Assembly (NCBI GenBank): GCA_000991135.1 | Contig: LBST01000012.1 | Coordinates: 1-48,884 of the forward strand | Source of the DNA: Candidatus Roizmanbacteria bacterium GW2011_GWC1_37_12 | Lineage (GTDB): Bacteria; Patescibacteriota; Microgenomatia; UBA1406; GWC2-37-13 | Length of the DNA stretch: 48,884 bases | Direction: 5' to 3' | Part shown: positions 23,797 to 31,864 of the stretch, in pieces | Layout of the letters: every line of letters starts with the position of its first letter | Numbering within the stretch: position 1 is the first letter of the stretch | Translations under genes and position numbers: made by a program | The notes under the pieces: model-generated | The model's input: the letters and a program-made list of their open reading frames with translations, nothing else | Database searches by the model: none | What the model was told of the DNA's origin: nothing

Positions 23797-24411
23797 TTAT
23801 ACCCGATTTTTGGAAGAAAAATTTTCCTCGACTTTTTTCCAATCGAGGTTTTCAAAAAAAGCATCAATATAACTCCCACGGTTGACTCCATAATCGATAA
23901 AATAAGCGTGTTCATAAGTATCAAGAGCTAGTATCGGATAAGCGTGCCAGACCGGAAAAGTATTCTGGGCATCACCAAGATAGTTAAATAATCTCTCCTC
24001 TTTATAATTCCATGCCGTCCAAACCCAACCGCGGGCAGAGATTCCGGTTGCCTTTAGATCTTTTTTGTAAGCGTCAAAACTGCCAAAATCTTTCTCAATC
24101 TGCTTCAACAAGGTACCGTCTGGTACCTTGCCTCCTCTGCCTCCGAGGTGAGAAAAATAGATTTCATGATTAATCACTCCACCCCAGGCAAAAGATAGTT
24201 CCATTTTAAGCTCTCGAAACTGTGAATAGGTTTGATTAGCTTTTGTCAAATCATCGTCAGTCAACCCTATAAGTTTTTCCTGAATCTCATTATATTTATT
24301 GACATATCCTTGATAGAGCTTTAAGTGTTCATCAACTGTTTTTTTGGAAATCCCTTTCATGGAAAATATCGAATCGGAAAATTTTTTTGCCTCCCATTTT
24401 ATAATTTTCAT
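23797..24411 (-). CDS. Fe/Mn superoxide dismutase
   Basis: A 204-residue enzyme that turns superoxide into O2 and H2O2. Metal ligands are H29, H82, D164 and H168 (DEHL, NHEIYF, ALDTYEHAY). A strong Shine-Dalgarno site (AAGGAGG) precedes the ATG. It follows the cupredoxin gene by 21 nt, suggesting one redox-defence operon. A hairpin with 9-bp arms lies inside at 24109-24130. Whether Fe or Mn is used cannot be told. Confidence 0.92.
   Translation of the reverse strand: MKIIKWEAKKFSDSIFSMKGISKKTVDEHLKLYQGYVNKYNEIQEKLIGLTDDDLTKANQTYSQFRELKMELSFAWGGVINHEIYFSHLGGRGGKVPDGTLLKQIEKDFGSFDAYKKDLKATGISARGWVWTAWNYKEERLFNYLGDAQNTFPVWHAYPILALDTYEHAYFIDYGVNRGSYIDAFFENLDWKKVEENFSSKNRV
24109..24130. repeat. 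Hairpin inside the SOD gene
   Basis: Arms CAAGGTACC and GGTACCTTG (9 bp, perfect) with a GTCT loop. It codes for part of GGKVPDGTLLK. Unlike the other elements, the protein is at most about one residue longer than the family pattern, so it may be chance. Confidence 0.45.
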
Positions 24412-24432
24412 ATTTCCTCCTTTTCAACCAAT

Positions 24433-24846
24433 TTATAATACAATCAATTTCCCCTTCATGTCATTGTGTCCTGTGCCGCACACAACCGAGCAGAAAAATG
24501 TAAACTCACCGGTTTTATCTGCGGTGAATTCAACAACAGTTTCAGCATTAGGATTGAGATCGACTTTGACATTAAAATCAGGAAGGGAAAAACCATGGGT
24601 GACGTCTAGACTGGTAATTTTTAGTCTAACCTTATCTCCTTGTTTGACCGTGATCGTCGCCGGATCAAAAGCCCATTGTTTAGCAGTCAGGGTGAATTCT
24701 TTTACCGAAACAGATGATGCTGGAGAAGATATTACTTCTGTTGAATTAGCCTCTTGACTCGTCACAGATCGATTCTGATTAAAAATATAAAGGCCGCCAA
24801 CGCCCAAAGTCGCTACCAATAAACCTATTAAAAGATAATTTTTCAT
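24433..24846 (-). CDS. Membrane-anchored cupredoxin with CuA-like ligands
   Basis: A 137-residue protein: membrane helix (4-22), Ser-rich linker, then a cupredoxin domain exported from the cell. H84, C119, C123, H127 and M130 (FFCSVVCGTGHNDM) match the CuA ligand set of cytochrome oxidase subunit II, including C-x3-C-x3-H-x2-M; the usual Glu between the cysteines is Val. No oxidase gene is visible. It may pass electrons or hold copper next to the SOD. TATAAT lies 6 nt before the ATG. Confidence 0.85.
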   Translation of the reverse strand: MKNYLLIGLLVATLGVGGLYIFNQNRSVTSQEANSTEVISSPASSVSVKEFTLTAKQWAFDPATITVKQGDKVRLKITSLDVTHGFSLPDFNVKVDLNPNAETVVEFTADKTGEFTFFCSVVCGTGHNDMKGKLIVL

Positions 24847-24906
24847 ATAACTATTATAAAATTAGTAATAGTCAAATTATGATACTTTTTCTTACAATTG
24901 TCAATA

Positions 24907-25602
24907 TTATTTTTGAATAAGGTCAGGGCGCCTCTTTTTTGTTTCTTGAAGAGATTTATCTAATCGCCACTTCTCGATTTCTTTATGATTCCCTCCCATT
25001 AAAACCTTTGGAACTTTAATACCCTTAAACTCCTCGGGCCTAGTATATTGAGGATATTCTAAAAGCTTTTTGCCTTTTATATTAAAACTTTCCTGTTTAA
25101 TCGCTTCGTCTTTCTTTAGAACTCCCGGAAGCAATCTGACGACAGAGTCAACTATGGCCGCTGCGGGAATCTCTCCGCCTGTTAAAACGTAGTCACCAAT
25201 AGATACCTCTTCATCGATAAACTCATTAACTCTTTCATCCACTCCCTCATAATGTCCGGCGATGATTATTAGCTGGTCAATTTTAGAATACTCTTCTGCT
25301 TTTCTTTGATTAAATAATCTTCCCCTTGGTGAAGTAAGTAAGATTTTAGTTTTGACTTTTGGATTTGAGATTTTGGATTTGAGATTTTGGATTGCTTTAT
25401 AAACAACATCTACTCGAATCACCATCCCCACTCCTCCTCCATACGGTCGATCATCAACTGTTCCGTAATCATCAATAGCAAAATCGCGAAGATTAACTAC
25501 TTTAATTTCCACAAGCTTTTTCTCAACTGCCCGCTTAATAATACTCTCCTCAAAGAACCCTGAAATCATTTTTGGAAAAAGGGTGATAATTGATATTTTC
25601 AT
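24907..25602 (-). CDS. trmD: tRNA (guanine-37-N1)-methyltransferase
   Basis: A 231-residue SPOUT enzyme that methylates G37 of tRNAs to prevent frameshifting. ATG 25602 (MKISIITLFPKM) is the start; TATAAT lies 6 nt upstream, so the in-frame ATG at 25629 is outside the transcript. Motifs: DDRPYGGGVGMV, TSPRGRLFNQ, AGHYEGVDERV and SIGDYVLTGGE. Residues NLKSKISNPKVK are encoded by a 14-mer tandem repeat (25361-25393). It is divergent from yidD. Confidence 0.95.
   Translation of the reverse strand: MKISIITLFPKMISGFFEESIIKRAVEKKLVEIKVVNLRDFAIDDYGTVDDRPYGGGVGMVIRVDVVYKAIQNLKSKISNPKVKTKILLTSPRGRLFNQRKAEEYSKIDQLIIIAGHYEGVDERVNEFIDEEVSIGDYVLTGGEIPAAAIVDSVVRLLPGVLKKDEAIKQESFNIKGKKLLEYPQYTRPEEFKGIKVPKVLMGGNHKEIEKWRLDKSLQETKKRRPDLIQK
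25361..25393. repeat. 14-nt tandem repeat inside trmD
   Basis: GGATTTGAGATTTT occurs twice and begins a third time; total 33 nt, frame-neutral, in the linker before the SAM-site loop. Shares GATTTGAG with the gltX array. Confidence 0.75.
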
Positions 25603-25705
25603 AGTAAAATTATACCCCTTCGCTTTCAAAAAGTTAGTATAATGCCTAACGTAGCTTTGAAAGCTTCGGTAGGTATTAATTTAATCAAAGCGAAGTGGCA
25701 TAGCA

Positions 25706-25942
25706 ATGAAAAAGCTGGTTTTATCACTAATAAAGCTCTACCAAAGAACCGAATTTTTTCGGGCTCCGCTTTTAAAGCAACTTTTTTTGTCAGACGCCAG
25801 CTGTCGGTTCACACCCACTTGCTCTGATTACACTTATCAAACCATAAATAAATATGGAGTTAGTAAAGGAATATATATAGGATTAAAAAGAATCATCCGC
25901 TGCCACCCTTGGAATAAAGGCGGCTATGACCCTATTCCCTAG
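25706..25942 (+). CDS. yidD: Membrane protein insertion efficiency factor YidD
   Basis: A 78-residue YidD-family protein with the family signature CRFTPTCSDYTYQTINKYG and IIRCHPWNKGGYDPIP. It assists membrane insertion with YidC. Here it is away from rnpA-yidC, its usual neighbours. TATAAT at 25638-25643 leaves a leader of about 55 nt, longer than most here, with short complementary segments (CTTTG/CAAAG and CTTCG/CGAAG) in pseudoknot order. It overlaps the aldolase gene by 11 nt, convergently. Confidence 0.92.
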   Translation: MKKLVLSLIKLYQRTEFFRAPLLKQLFLSDASCRFTPTCSDYTYQTINKYGVSKGIYIGLKRIIRCHPWNKGGYDPIP

Positions 25943-26921
25943 CATCAGATACTTTTTTAGCTCTAGTCAAAAATGCCTCTTGGGCTGCTTTTACATTTTC
26001 TTTTTTCCCAGCCCAAGCTTTTAGACCTTCCTGCTGAAGAGCTCGTCCAAAGGAATAGCTCAACTGCCATGGAAGATCTTTATAGGCGCTGTTCATTGCT
26101 TTTAAATAATCTGTCGATTCATCCGGTGTAAGTCCTCCCGACAGGAAAACAATTCCCGGAACTTCTTTTGGAACCGTTTTTCTTAATACTTTAACGGTTT
26201 TTTCAGCGATCTCTTGTGCTGATGATTTTTTTTCAGAGTTTTTACCGGGTAAAATCATGTTTGGTTTTAAAAGCATTCCGGAAAATTCTACTCCAAATCT
26301 CTCTAACCATTTAAAAACATCCTCCAAAATTTCTTCCGTCGCTTCTTCGCTTGTATCAATATCATGGCTTCCTTCCAAAACCAAAACTTCTGGTTCAACA
26401 ATCGGAACTAATCCTGATTTTTGAGTAATCAAAGCATATTGAGCTAAACCAATTGCATTTGAAGCTCTTGCTGCCTTTGACGGCATATCTTCTCCAACTT
26501 TATATGCTGCTCTCCATTTGGCAAAAACCGCTCCCATCTGTCTATATTCTTCATATCTTTTTTGTAATTTATCTAAACCCAAAGTAAAGGTTTCTTCGCC
26601 ACTATTAAATTTATAGGTTCCTTCATCGGTTTTGATCCCTGGCAAAACTCCTTTTTCTTTTAAAATATCAGCGATCATCTTGCCGTTAGGAAGCGGGTTT
26701 CTTAAAGTTTCGTCAAATAAAATAATTCCTGAAACATAATTTTCTATTCCTTCGGTCTCGACCATAATCTGACGCCACATCGACCTATTTTCTAAGGTCG
26801 ATTCGACGCCAATTGATGATAGTCTTTTAGTCATCGTGTTTAAACTTTCATCAGCGGCAAGAATTCCTTTTTTAGGAGCAACCATTTGTTTAGCTGTCTG
26901 AGCTAATGTTTGATCTGTCAT
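25932..26921 (-). CDS. Class I fructose-bisphosphate aldolase
   Basis: A 329-residue aldolase of the eukaryote-like class I type, which uses a lysine Schiff base to cleave fructose 1,6-bisphosphate. GILAADES, FDETLRN, VEPEVLVLEGSHD and MLLKPNMILPG (with the Schiff-base lysine region) and IVFLSGGL identify it. It is divergent from the FBPase-GAPDH-PGK genes, using a promoter back to back with theirs. Its leader is about 25 nt without an obvious Shine-Dalgarno site. Confidence 0.94.
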   Translation of the reverse strand: MTDQTLAQTAKQMVAPKKGILAADESLNTMTKRLSSIGVESTLENRSMWRQIMVETEGIENYVSGIILFDETLRNPLPNGKMIADILKEKGVLPGIKTDEGTYKFNSGEETFTLGLDKLQKRYEEYRQMGAVFAKWRAAYKVGEDMPSKAARASNAIGLAQYALITQKSGLVPIVEPEVLVLEGSHDIDTSEEATEEILEDVFKWLERFGVEFSGMLLKPNMILPGKNSEKKSSAQEIAEKTVKVLRKTVPKEVPGIVFLSGGLTPDESTDYLKAMNSAYKDLPWQLSYSFGRALQQEGLKAWAGKKENVKAAQEAFLTRAKKVSDARE

Positions 26922-26948
26922 ATTTTTTTATTAACAAATAACTAAAAC

Positions 26949-27007
26949 ATTCTATAATTATCAAAAAACAAATGCAAGTTGACAAAAGATTCTTAAGTTT
27001 GTACATT
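26949..27007. promoter_or_regulatory. Back-to-back promoters of aldolase and FBPase operons
   Basis: Minus strand: TTGCAT (26977-26972), 17 nt, TAGAAT (26954-26949). Plus strand: TTGACA (26979-26984), 17 nt, TACATT (27002-27007). The two -35 boxes are 1 nt apart, so polymerase binding on one side should hinder the other. Confidence 0.6.
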
Positions 27008-27020
27008 ATAGACAATCATT

Positions 27021-27971
27021 ATGGACCGAAACCTTGCCCTTGAATTCGTTCGTGTTACTGAAGCGGCTGCTATTGCGGCCGCTCACTGGGTCGGAAGAGG
27101 AGAAAAAAATAAAGCCGATGGCGCTGCCGTTGACGAGATGAGAAAAAGATTTAATAATGTTGATTTTAAAGGCACGGTCGTCATCGGAGAAGGAGAAAAA
27201 GACGAAGCACCGATGCTCTATACCGGTGAAAAAGTAGGAACTGGTCTCGGCCCGGAAATGGATCTGGCAATTGATCCTTTGGAATGTACTGACAGCGTCG
27301 CTCATGGAAGATTTAATGCTTTAGCAGTTATTGCCGCTGGTCCACCTAAAAGCCTTCTCCACGCCCCAGATACCTACATGGATAAATTGGCGACCGGCCC
27401 AGAAGCCGCAAAAGTGATCGACTTAGACAATTCTGTCACTAATAATATTAAAAAAGTCGCCAAAGCGATCGGTAAAGATATCCGGGAAATCACCATTATG
27501 ATGCTCGATCGCGAAAGAAACTATCCGATCATGAACGAAGCCAGATCAGTAGGCGCCAGAGTCAGATTGATCACAGACGGAGACGTGGCCGCCGCGATCG
27601 CCACCTGCATCCCCGAATCAGGCATTGATCTTTTGATGGGGTCGGGCGGGTCGACAGAATCGGTCTTGGCCGCCGTCGCTTTAAAGATTTTAGGCGGAGA
27701 AATGCTTAGCCGTTTCCGTCCCAAAAAAGAAGCAGACATCGAAAAAATTAAAGCCATGGGGATAAAAAACCTGAAAAAAATCTTCACCGCTTCAGACCTG
27801 GCCCGCGGCGACGAGCTGACTTTTACGGCGACCGGAGTCATCGACGGCCCACTCTTGCAAGGGATAATTTTTAGAAAAAACAGAATTATTACTCATTCAA
27901 TCGTCATGAGAGCCAAATCAAAAACCATCCGCTATATCACTACTCACCACCATTTGCATCAGGTAAAATAA
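27021..27971 (+). CDS. glpX: Class II fructose-1,6-bisphosphatase, GlpX type
   Basis: A 316-residue phosphatase of gluconeogenesis. VVIGEGEKDEAPML and LAIDPLECTD hold the metal-binding acids; the usual DPLEGT is DPLECT here. GGSTESVLAAVALK and ITTHHH also fit GlpX. It leads a GlpX-GAPDH-PGK operon with 6-nt and overlapping spacings, which is unusual because FBPase is normally separate from lower glycolysis. Confidence 0.94.
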   Translation: MDRNLALEFVRVTEAAAIAAAHWVGRGEKNKADGAAVDEMRKRFNNVDFKGTVVIGEGEKDEAPMLYTGEKVGTGLGPEMDLAIDPLECTDSVAHGRFNALAVIAAGPPKSLLHAPDTYMDKLATGPEAAKVIDLDNSVTNNIKKVAKAIGKDIREITIMMLDRERNYPIMNEARSVGARVRLITDGDVAAAIATCIPESGIDLLMGSGGSTESVLAAVALKILGGEMLSRFRPKKEADIEKIKAMGIKNLKKIFTASDLARGDELTFTATGVIDGPLLQGIIFRKNRIITHSIVMRAKSKTIRYITTHHHLHQVK

Positions 27972-27977
27972 ATTTAT

Positions 27978-29009
27978 ATGAAAAAAATAAAAGTTGGCTT
28001 AAACGGTTTTGGACGGATTGGTAGAGCTTTTGCTAGGATTGCTTTATCGCGTGATACTTTTGATTTAGTTGTTATTAATACAAGAAAAACCCAAAATTCG
28101 ATGATGTCGTATCTTCTTCAATACGATTCGGTCTATAGAACTTTTGGAAAAGTTGTCAAGGAAGAAACTGACGGAATTTCCATTGAAGGAAAAAAAATCT
28201 TGACGCTTCTCAATGACAAACCGGAAAATATTCCTTGGAATAAATACCAGGTTGATGTAGTTGTTGATGCTACGGGGGCTTTTCCTAAAAAACCAGATTT
28301 GGAAAAACACTTAAAAGGAAGTGTCAAAAAAGTGATTTTGTCAGCCCCGGCTAAAGACGAAGAAACTCCGTTTGTCGTCCAGGGAGTAAACGACAGTAAA
28401 TTTGATTTTAAAAAAGAATCAATTATCTCTATGGCCTCGTGCACGACAAACTGCGCCGCACCGATGTTTAAAGTCATTAATGACAATTTTAAAGTCGTCT
28501 CGGGATTCCTCACGACCGTTCACGCCATCACCATCAGTCAAAGCATGCTTGACGACGCCAATAAAAACGAGGGCCGATCAAGAGCCGCTTTTACTAACAT
28601 AATTCCTTCAACGACCGGCGCTGCCAAAGCCGTCGCCCGAGTCATTCCCGAATTAAAAGGAAAAGTTGACGGAATGGCGCTTCGGGTACCGATCGCTACA
28701 GGATCTATTACTGATATATCAGCGATCGTTGAAAAACATGTAACGGCCGAAGAGGTCAATAAAGTTTTCAAAGAGGCATCATTGGGCGCGATGAAGGAAG
28801 TCTTGCGTTATGAAAATAAAATACTAGTTTCTTCCGACTACATCGGCTCCCCATTCTCTTGTATCTTCGACGCCAATTACACTAAAGTCATCAATGGCCT
28901 ACCTGCGCAGGCAGGCAACTTGGTAAAAATCTTTGGCTGGTACGACAACGAGTGGGGTTATTCGACAAGATTAGTTGATTTGGTAGAAAAATTGACAAAT
29001 TATGTCTAA
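27978..29009 (+). CDS. gap: Glyceraldehyde-3-phosphate dehydrogenase
   Basis: A 343-residue enzyme. Nucleotide motif GFGRIGRAFAR, catalytic Cys C155 in SMASCTTNCAAP, and WYDNEWGYS near the end. After the second beta strand it reads INTRK where NAD enzymes have IND: the Asp that binds the ribose is Thr35, next to Arg36, which suggests NADP use. Residues 308-313 (LPAQAG) are an extra segment from a palindrome (28899-28914). It overlaps pgk by 8 nt. Confidence 0.95.
   Translation: MKKIKVGLNGFGRIGRAFARIALSRDTFDLVVINTRKTQNSMMSYLLQYDSVYRTFGKVVKEETDGISIEGKKILTLLNDKPENIPWNKYQVDVVVDATGAFPKKPDLEKHLKGSVKKVILSAPAKDEETPFVVQGVNDSKFDFKKESIISMASCTTNCAAPMFKVINDNFKVVSGFLTTVHAITISQSMLDDANKNEGRSRAAFTNIIPSTTGAAKAVARVIPELKGKVDGMALRVPIATGSITDISAIVEKHVTAEEVNKVFKEASLGAMKEVLRYENKILVSSDYIGSPFSCIFDANYTKVINGLPAQAGNLVKIFGWYDNEWGYSTRLVDLVEKLTNYV
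28899..28914. repeat. Palindromic element inside the GAPDH gene
   Basis: CTACCTGC followed by GCAGGCAG; seven of eight positions pair. It codes for LPAQAG, six residues more than the usual NG-NLVK turn before WYDNEWGYS. Confidence 0.6.
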
Positions 29010-30183
29010 AGTCACCTACATCGACGAAACAGAAATTAAAAACAAAACCATTCTTGTCCGTGTAGACTTTGATGTTTCTTTAAATCCAGACCATTCTATC
29101 GCAAATGATATAAGAATTCAACAAAATCTTCCTACTCTAAAATATTTATTGAAAAAGAATAATCGCCTTATCTGCGTCGCCAAATTAAACAGACCAAAGA
29201 CAAGAGATCCAAAACATTCGCTCAAACCAGTAGTAAAAAGACTTCAAGAATATTTACCCGATTACAAAATAACTTTGGTCGACGACTTTCTTACGTGTGA
29301 CCAAAAGATATTTAAAGAACAAAAACCCAAAGAAATTTTGGTTCTGGAAAATATTCGTTTCTACCCAAAAGAAAAAGACTACTCGACAATTTTTGCAAGA
29401 AAACTCGCTTCCCTAGCTGAGGTTTACGTCAACGACGGTTTTGCCGTCAGCCACCGGACAGAAACTTCGGTCATTGGCCCGCCAAAATTTATTCCCGGCT
29501 ACGGCGGATTGCTTTTGAAAAAAGAACTATCAATGATTGATCAGGCGATAAAAGATCCTAAAAAACCAATTGTTGCCATAATCGGCGGAGCCAAAGTATC
29601 GACAAAAATCGGATTGGTTAACAAGCTGATAAAAATCGTCGATTATCTGATAATCGGCGGAGGTCTTGCAAATACCTTTGTCTGTGCCCAAGGTCTAGAA
29701 ATCGGCACCAGTTTCTGCGAATATGAAGCAGTCCAACTAGCAAGAAGGTTACTTTCTTTGGCAAAAAAGAATCGGGCTCTGATAATTCTTCCCGTCGATG
29801 CCGTCGTTGCCGAAAGTAAAGATAATCATACGAGTGAAGTCGTTAAAATCGAAAGTATTCCTCCAAAAAAATCCATCTTTGACATCGGCCCGGAAACAAA
29901 AGCTCAAATCGGCGGCATCATCGCCAAAGCAAAAACAATTATCTGGAACGGGCCTGTCGGCTATTTTGAAAACCCTGTTTTCAGACAAGGAACTGATTTT
30001 GTCTATTATTCAATCGCCCACAATCCTGATGCTATTTCGATAGTTGGTGGCGGTGATACGTTGGCGGCGATTTCAAAAAAAGAATACCTTGATAAAATTA
30101 CTCACATTTCTACAGGAGGCGGCGCGATGCTTGAATATATTGAAAAAGGAACTCTTCCCGGAATTGAAGCACTAAAAAGATAG
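29002..30183 (+). CDS. pgk: Phosphoglycerate kinase
   Basis: A 393-residue kinase making ATP from 1,3-bisphosphoglycerate. RVDFDVSLN, LENIRFYPKE, VNDGFAVSHR, GGAKVSTKIG, WNGPVGYFE and GGGDTLAAI are the conserved blocks; one usual residue pattern (SHLGRP) is replaced by AKLNRPK. It starts inside the end of the GAPDH gene, so translation is coupled. Its stop abuts the convergent DUF192 gene with no gap. Confidence 0.95.
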   Translation: MSKVTYIDETEIKNKTILVRVDFDVSLNPDHSIANDIRIQQNLPTLKYLLKKNNRLICVAKLNRPKTRDPKHSLKPVVKRLQEYLPDYKITLVDDFLTCDQKIFKEQKPKEILVLENIRFYPKEKDYSTIFARKLASLAEVYVNDGFAVSHRTETSVIGPPKFIPGYGGLLLKKELSMIDQAIKDPKKPIVAIIGGAKVSTKIGLVNKLIKIVDYLIIGGGLANTFVCAQGLEIGTSFCEYEAVQLARRLLSLAKKNRALIILPVDAVVAESKDNHTSEVVKIESIPPKKSIFDIGPETKAQIGGIIAKAKTIIWNGPVGYFENPVFRQGTDFVYYSIAHNPDAISIVGGGDTLAAISKKEYLDKITHISTGGGAMLEYIEKGTLPGIEALKR

Positions 30184-30576
30184 TCATTTAATAATCTCAA
30201 TTACTTTATCAACTTCTTCTTTAGAATTAATCGTATAGGGCTCTTTCGTTTTTAAAATACTTGGTAAATAATCTTTACCAACTACTCTATCATCATCTAA
30301 CCAGTAAACATCTAAATCCAAATAAGTATTTTCATTCCAGAAGCTCCTTATCTCTTTATTAGGAAAAATGAAAATCATTCCGTCGGCGCCTTTAAGTTCT
30401 TTTTTGCTTTTGTAAAACATTAGTCCTTTTTGCCACTCAACAGAGTTTTTTGCAGTTAAGAGTTTGTAGGTTTTGTTGTTTAGTTTGTATTCTATAAACG
30501 GAGATTTTTCGATTGCAAAAAAATATAAAATAAAAAAAAGAATAATTAAAAAAGACGTAATTAAGTATTTTTTCAT
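30184..30576 (-). CDS. DUF192 family protein, membrane-anchored
   Basis: I take ATG 30576 (MKKYLITSF) as the start, since the upstream frame runs through tRNA-Pro. The 130-residue product has a membrane helix (5-24) and the DUF192 domain: WQKGLMFYKSKKELKGADGM, FIFPNKEIRSFWNENTYLDL and DVYWLDDDRVV. The family's function is unknown. Only 9 nt separate the tRNA 3' end from the ATG, so tRNA 3' processing would create the mRNA 5' end. Confidence 0.85.
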   Translation of the reverse strand: MKKYLITSFLIILFFILYFFAIEKSPFIEYKLNNKTYKLLTAKNSVEWQKGLMFYKSKKELKGADGMIFIFPNKEIRSFWNENTYLDLDVYWLDDDRVVGKDYLPSILKTKEPYTINSKEEVDKVIEIIK

Positions 30577-30585
30577 GAAGAGCAG

Positions 30586-30659
30586 TCGGAGTGGCGAGAC
30601 TTGAACTCGCGACCTTACGCTCCCAAAGCGTACGTTCTGGCCATCTGAACTACACTCCG
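30586..30659 (-). tRNA. trnP: tRNA-Pro (anticodon TGG)
   Basis: A 74-nt cloverleaf on the minus strand: acceptor CGGAGTG/CACTCCG with discriminator A, D arm GTTC/GAAC, anticodon loop TTTGGGA, T arm GCGAG-TTCAAGT-CTCGC. CCA is not encoded. TAGAAT lies 10 nt upstream. Confidence 0.95.
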
Positions 30660-30706
30660 TGTAATTCATATTCTATCAGAAAATATTGCTATAATTGTAG
30701 TTTCCT

Positions 30707-31864
30707 ATGAGAAACAATAAATCATTAATGACGATATTTTTGATTGTTTTCATTGACCTCTTGGGGTTTGGAATCATCCTTCCCCTTCTCCCTTATATTG
30801 CTGAAAAATACCAAGCAACGCCCGCTCAAATCGGGATTCTTACGGCAACTTATTCTTTTTTTCAGTTAATCGCTTCACCAATATTTGGCAGACTGTCTGA
30901 CCGCTACGGAAGAAAGAAACTTTTAATTATCTCCCAACTTGGAAGTGCTGTCGGATATCTTATTCTCGGCTTAGCGGGAAATCTACCTCTTTTATTTCTA
31001 TCTAGAATTATTGATGGAATAACAGGAGGAAATATCTCAATCGCTCAAGCATATATTGCTGATGTCACGACAAAAGAAAACCGTGCTCGAGGAATGGGTT
31101 TGATCGGAGCAGCTTTCGGACTCGGATTTATTTTTGGTCCGGCTATCGGCGGCGCCCTGTCAAAAATTTCTTATTCGACCCCAGCTTATTTCGCTACAGC
31201 AGTTTCTTTGATTACTGTTTTAACTACAATCTTCTTCTTAAAAGAAACCGTCAACGAAGACAAAGCTAGTCATTCACCTCGGACTAAATTTTCTTTAACC
31301 GAGTTTAAAAGAGTCCTCTCTCTTTATCCTATTGGGCTTTTAATTAGTGTATTTTTTTTACTAAATACGGCTTTTTCTATTATGCAAGGAAATTTTGCTC
31401 TTTGGACACAAAAAACTTTTAACTTTGAACCGAGTCAAAACGGATGGCTATTTACTTATGTGGGGATTCTGGCTGTTTTAATTCAGATGCAGGTTTTACC
31501 AAGAGTGATAAAAAAATTTCACGAAAATAATATTCTTCTTATTTCTCTTCTTTCTATGTTTATCGGTTTGACGCTTATTCCTTTATCAAAACATCCAAAC
31601 TTTCTGTATGTTGCCTTATTTTTTATTCCCCTAGGAAACGGTTTGGCTAACCCGACTATCCAAGCACTAGCATCAGAAAACGTCCCAAAGGAAGAGTATG
31701 GAGAGACGCTCGGGATCATGCAATCGGCCGGATCTATGGGAAGAATTCTGGGCCCGATTATTGGCGGAGAAATTTTCCAAGCTCTTGGAAAAGACATCGC
31801 TTTTTATTTTGCCGGATTAATCATATTTTTCACTTTTGTATACTTAAAGTTGAAACTTAAATGA
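30707..31864 (+). CDS. MFS drug-efflux-like transporter
   Basis: A 385-residue, 12-helix transporter of the TetA-like drug:H+ antiporter branch. Motif A is GRLSDRYGRKK in loop 2-3, and FGLGFIFGPAIGG is the motif C-like helix 5. GFGIILPLLPYIAEK near the N-terminus is typical of the Tet group. The substrate is unknown. TATAAT lies 11 nt before the ATG. It overlaps the PAP2 gene by 4 nt. Confidence 0.9.
   Translation: MRNNKSLMTIFLIVFIDLLGFGIILPLLPYIAEKYQATPAQIGILTATYSFFQLIASPIFGRLSDRYGRKKLLIISQLGSAVGYLILGLAGNLPLLFLSRIIDGITGGNISIAQAYIADVTTKENRARGMGLIGAAFGLGFIFGPAIGGALSKISYSTPAYFATAVSLITVLTTIFFLKETVNEDKASHSPRTKFSLTEFKRVLSLYPIGLLISVFFLLNTAFSIMQGNFALWTQKTFNFEPSQNGWLFTYVGILAVLIQMQVLPRVIKKFHENNILLISLLSMFIGLTLIPLSKHPNFLYVALFFIPLGNGLANPTIQALASENVPKEEYGETLGIMQSAGSMGRILGPIIGGEIFQALGKDIAFYFAGLIIFFTFVYLKLKLK

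Noticed and set aside
22781-25393. 14-mer arrays as CRISPR
   Set aside because: No spacers, units too short, inside gltX and trmD; no cas genes in the window.
25642-25827. 61-codon frame starting MPNVALKASVG
   Set aside because: Its ATG lies inside the TATAAT box and it overlaps yidD, which is clearly the real gene.
30577-30669. 31-residue N-terminal extension of the DUF192 gene
   Set aside because: It is translation through tRNA-Pro.
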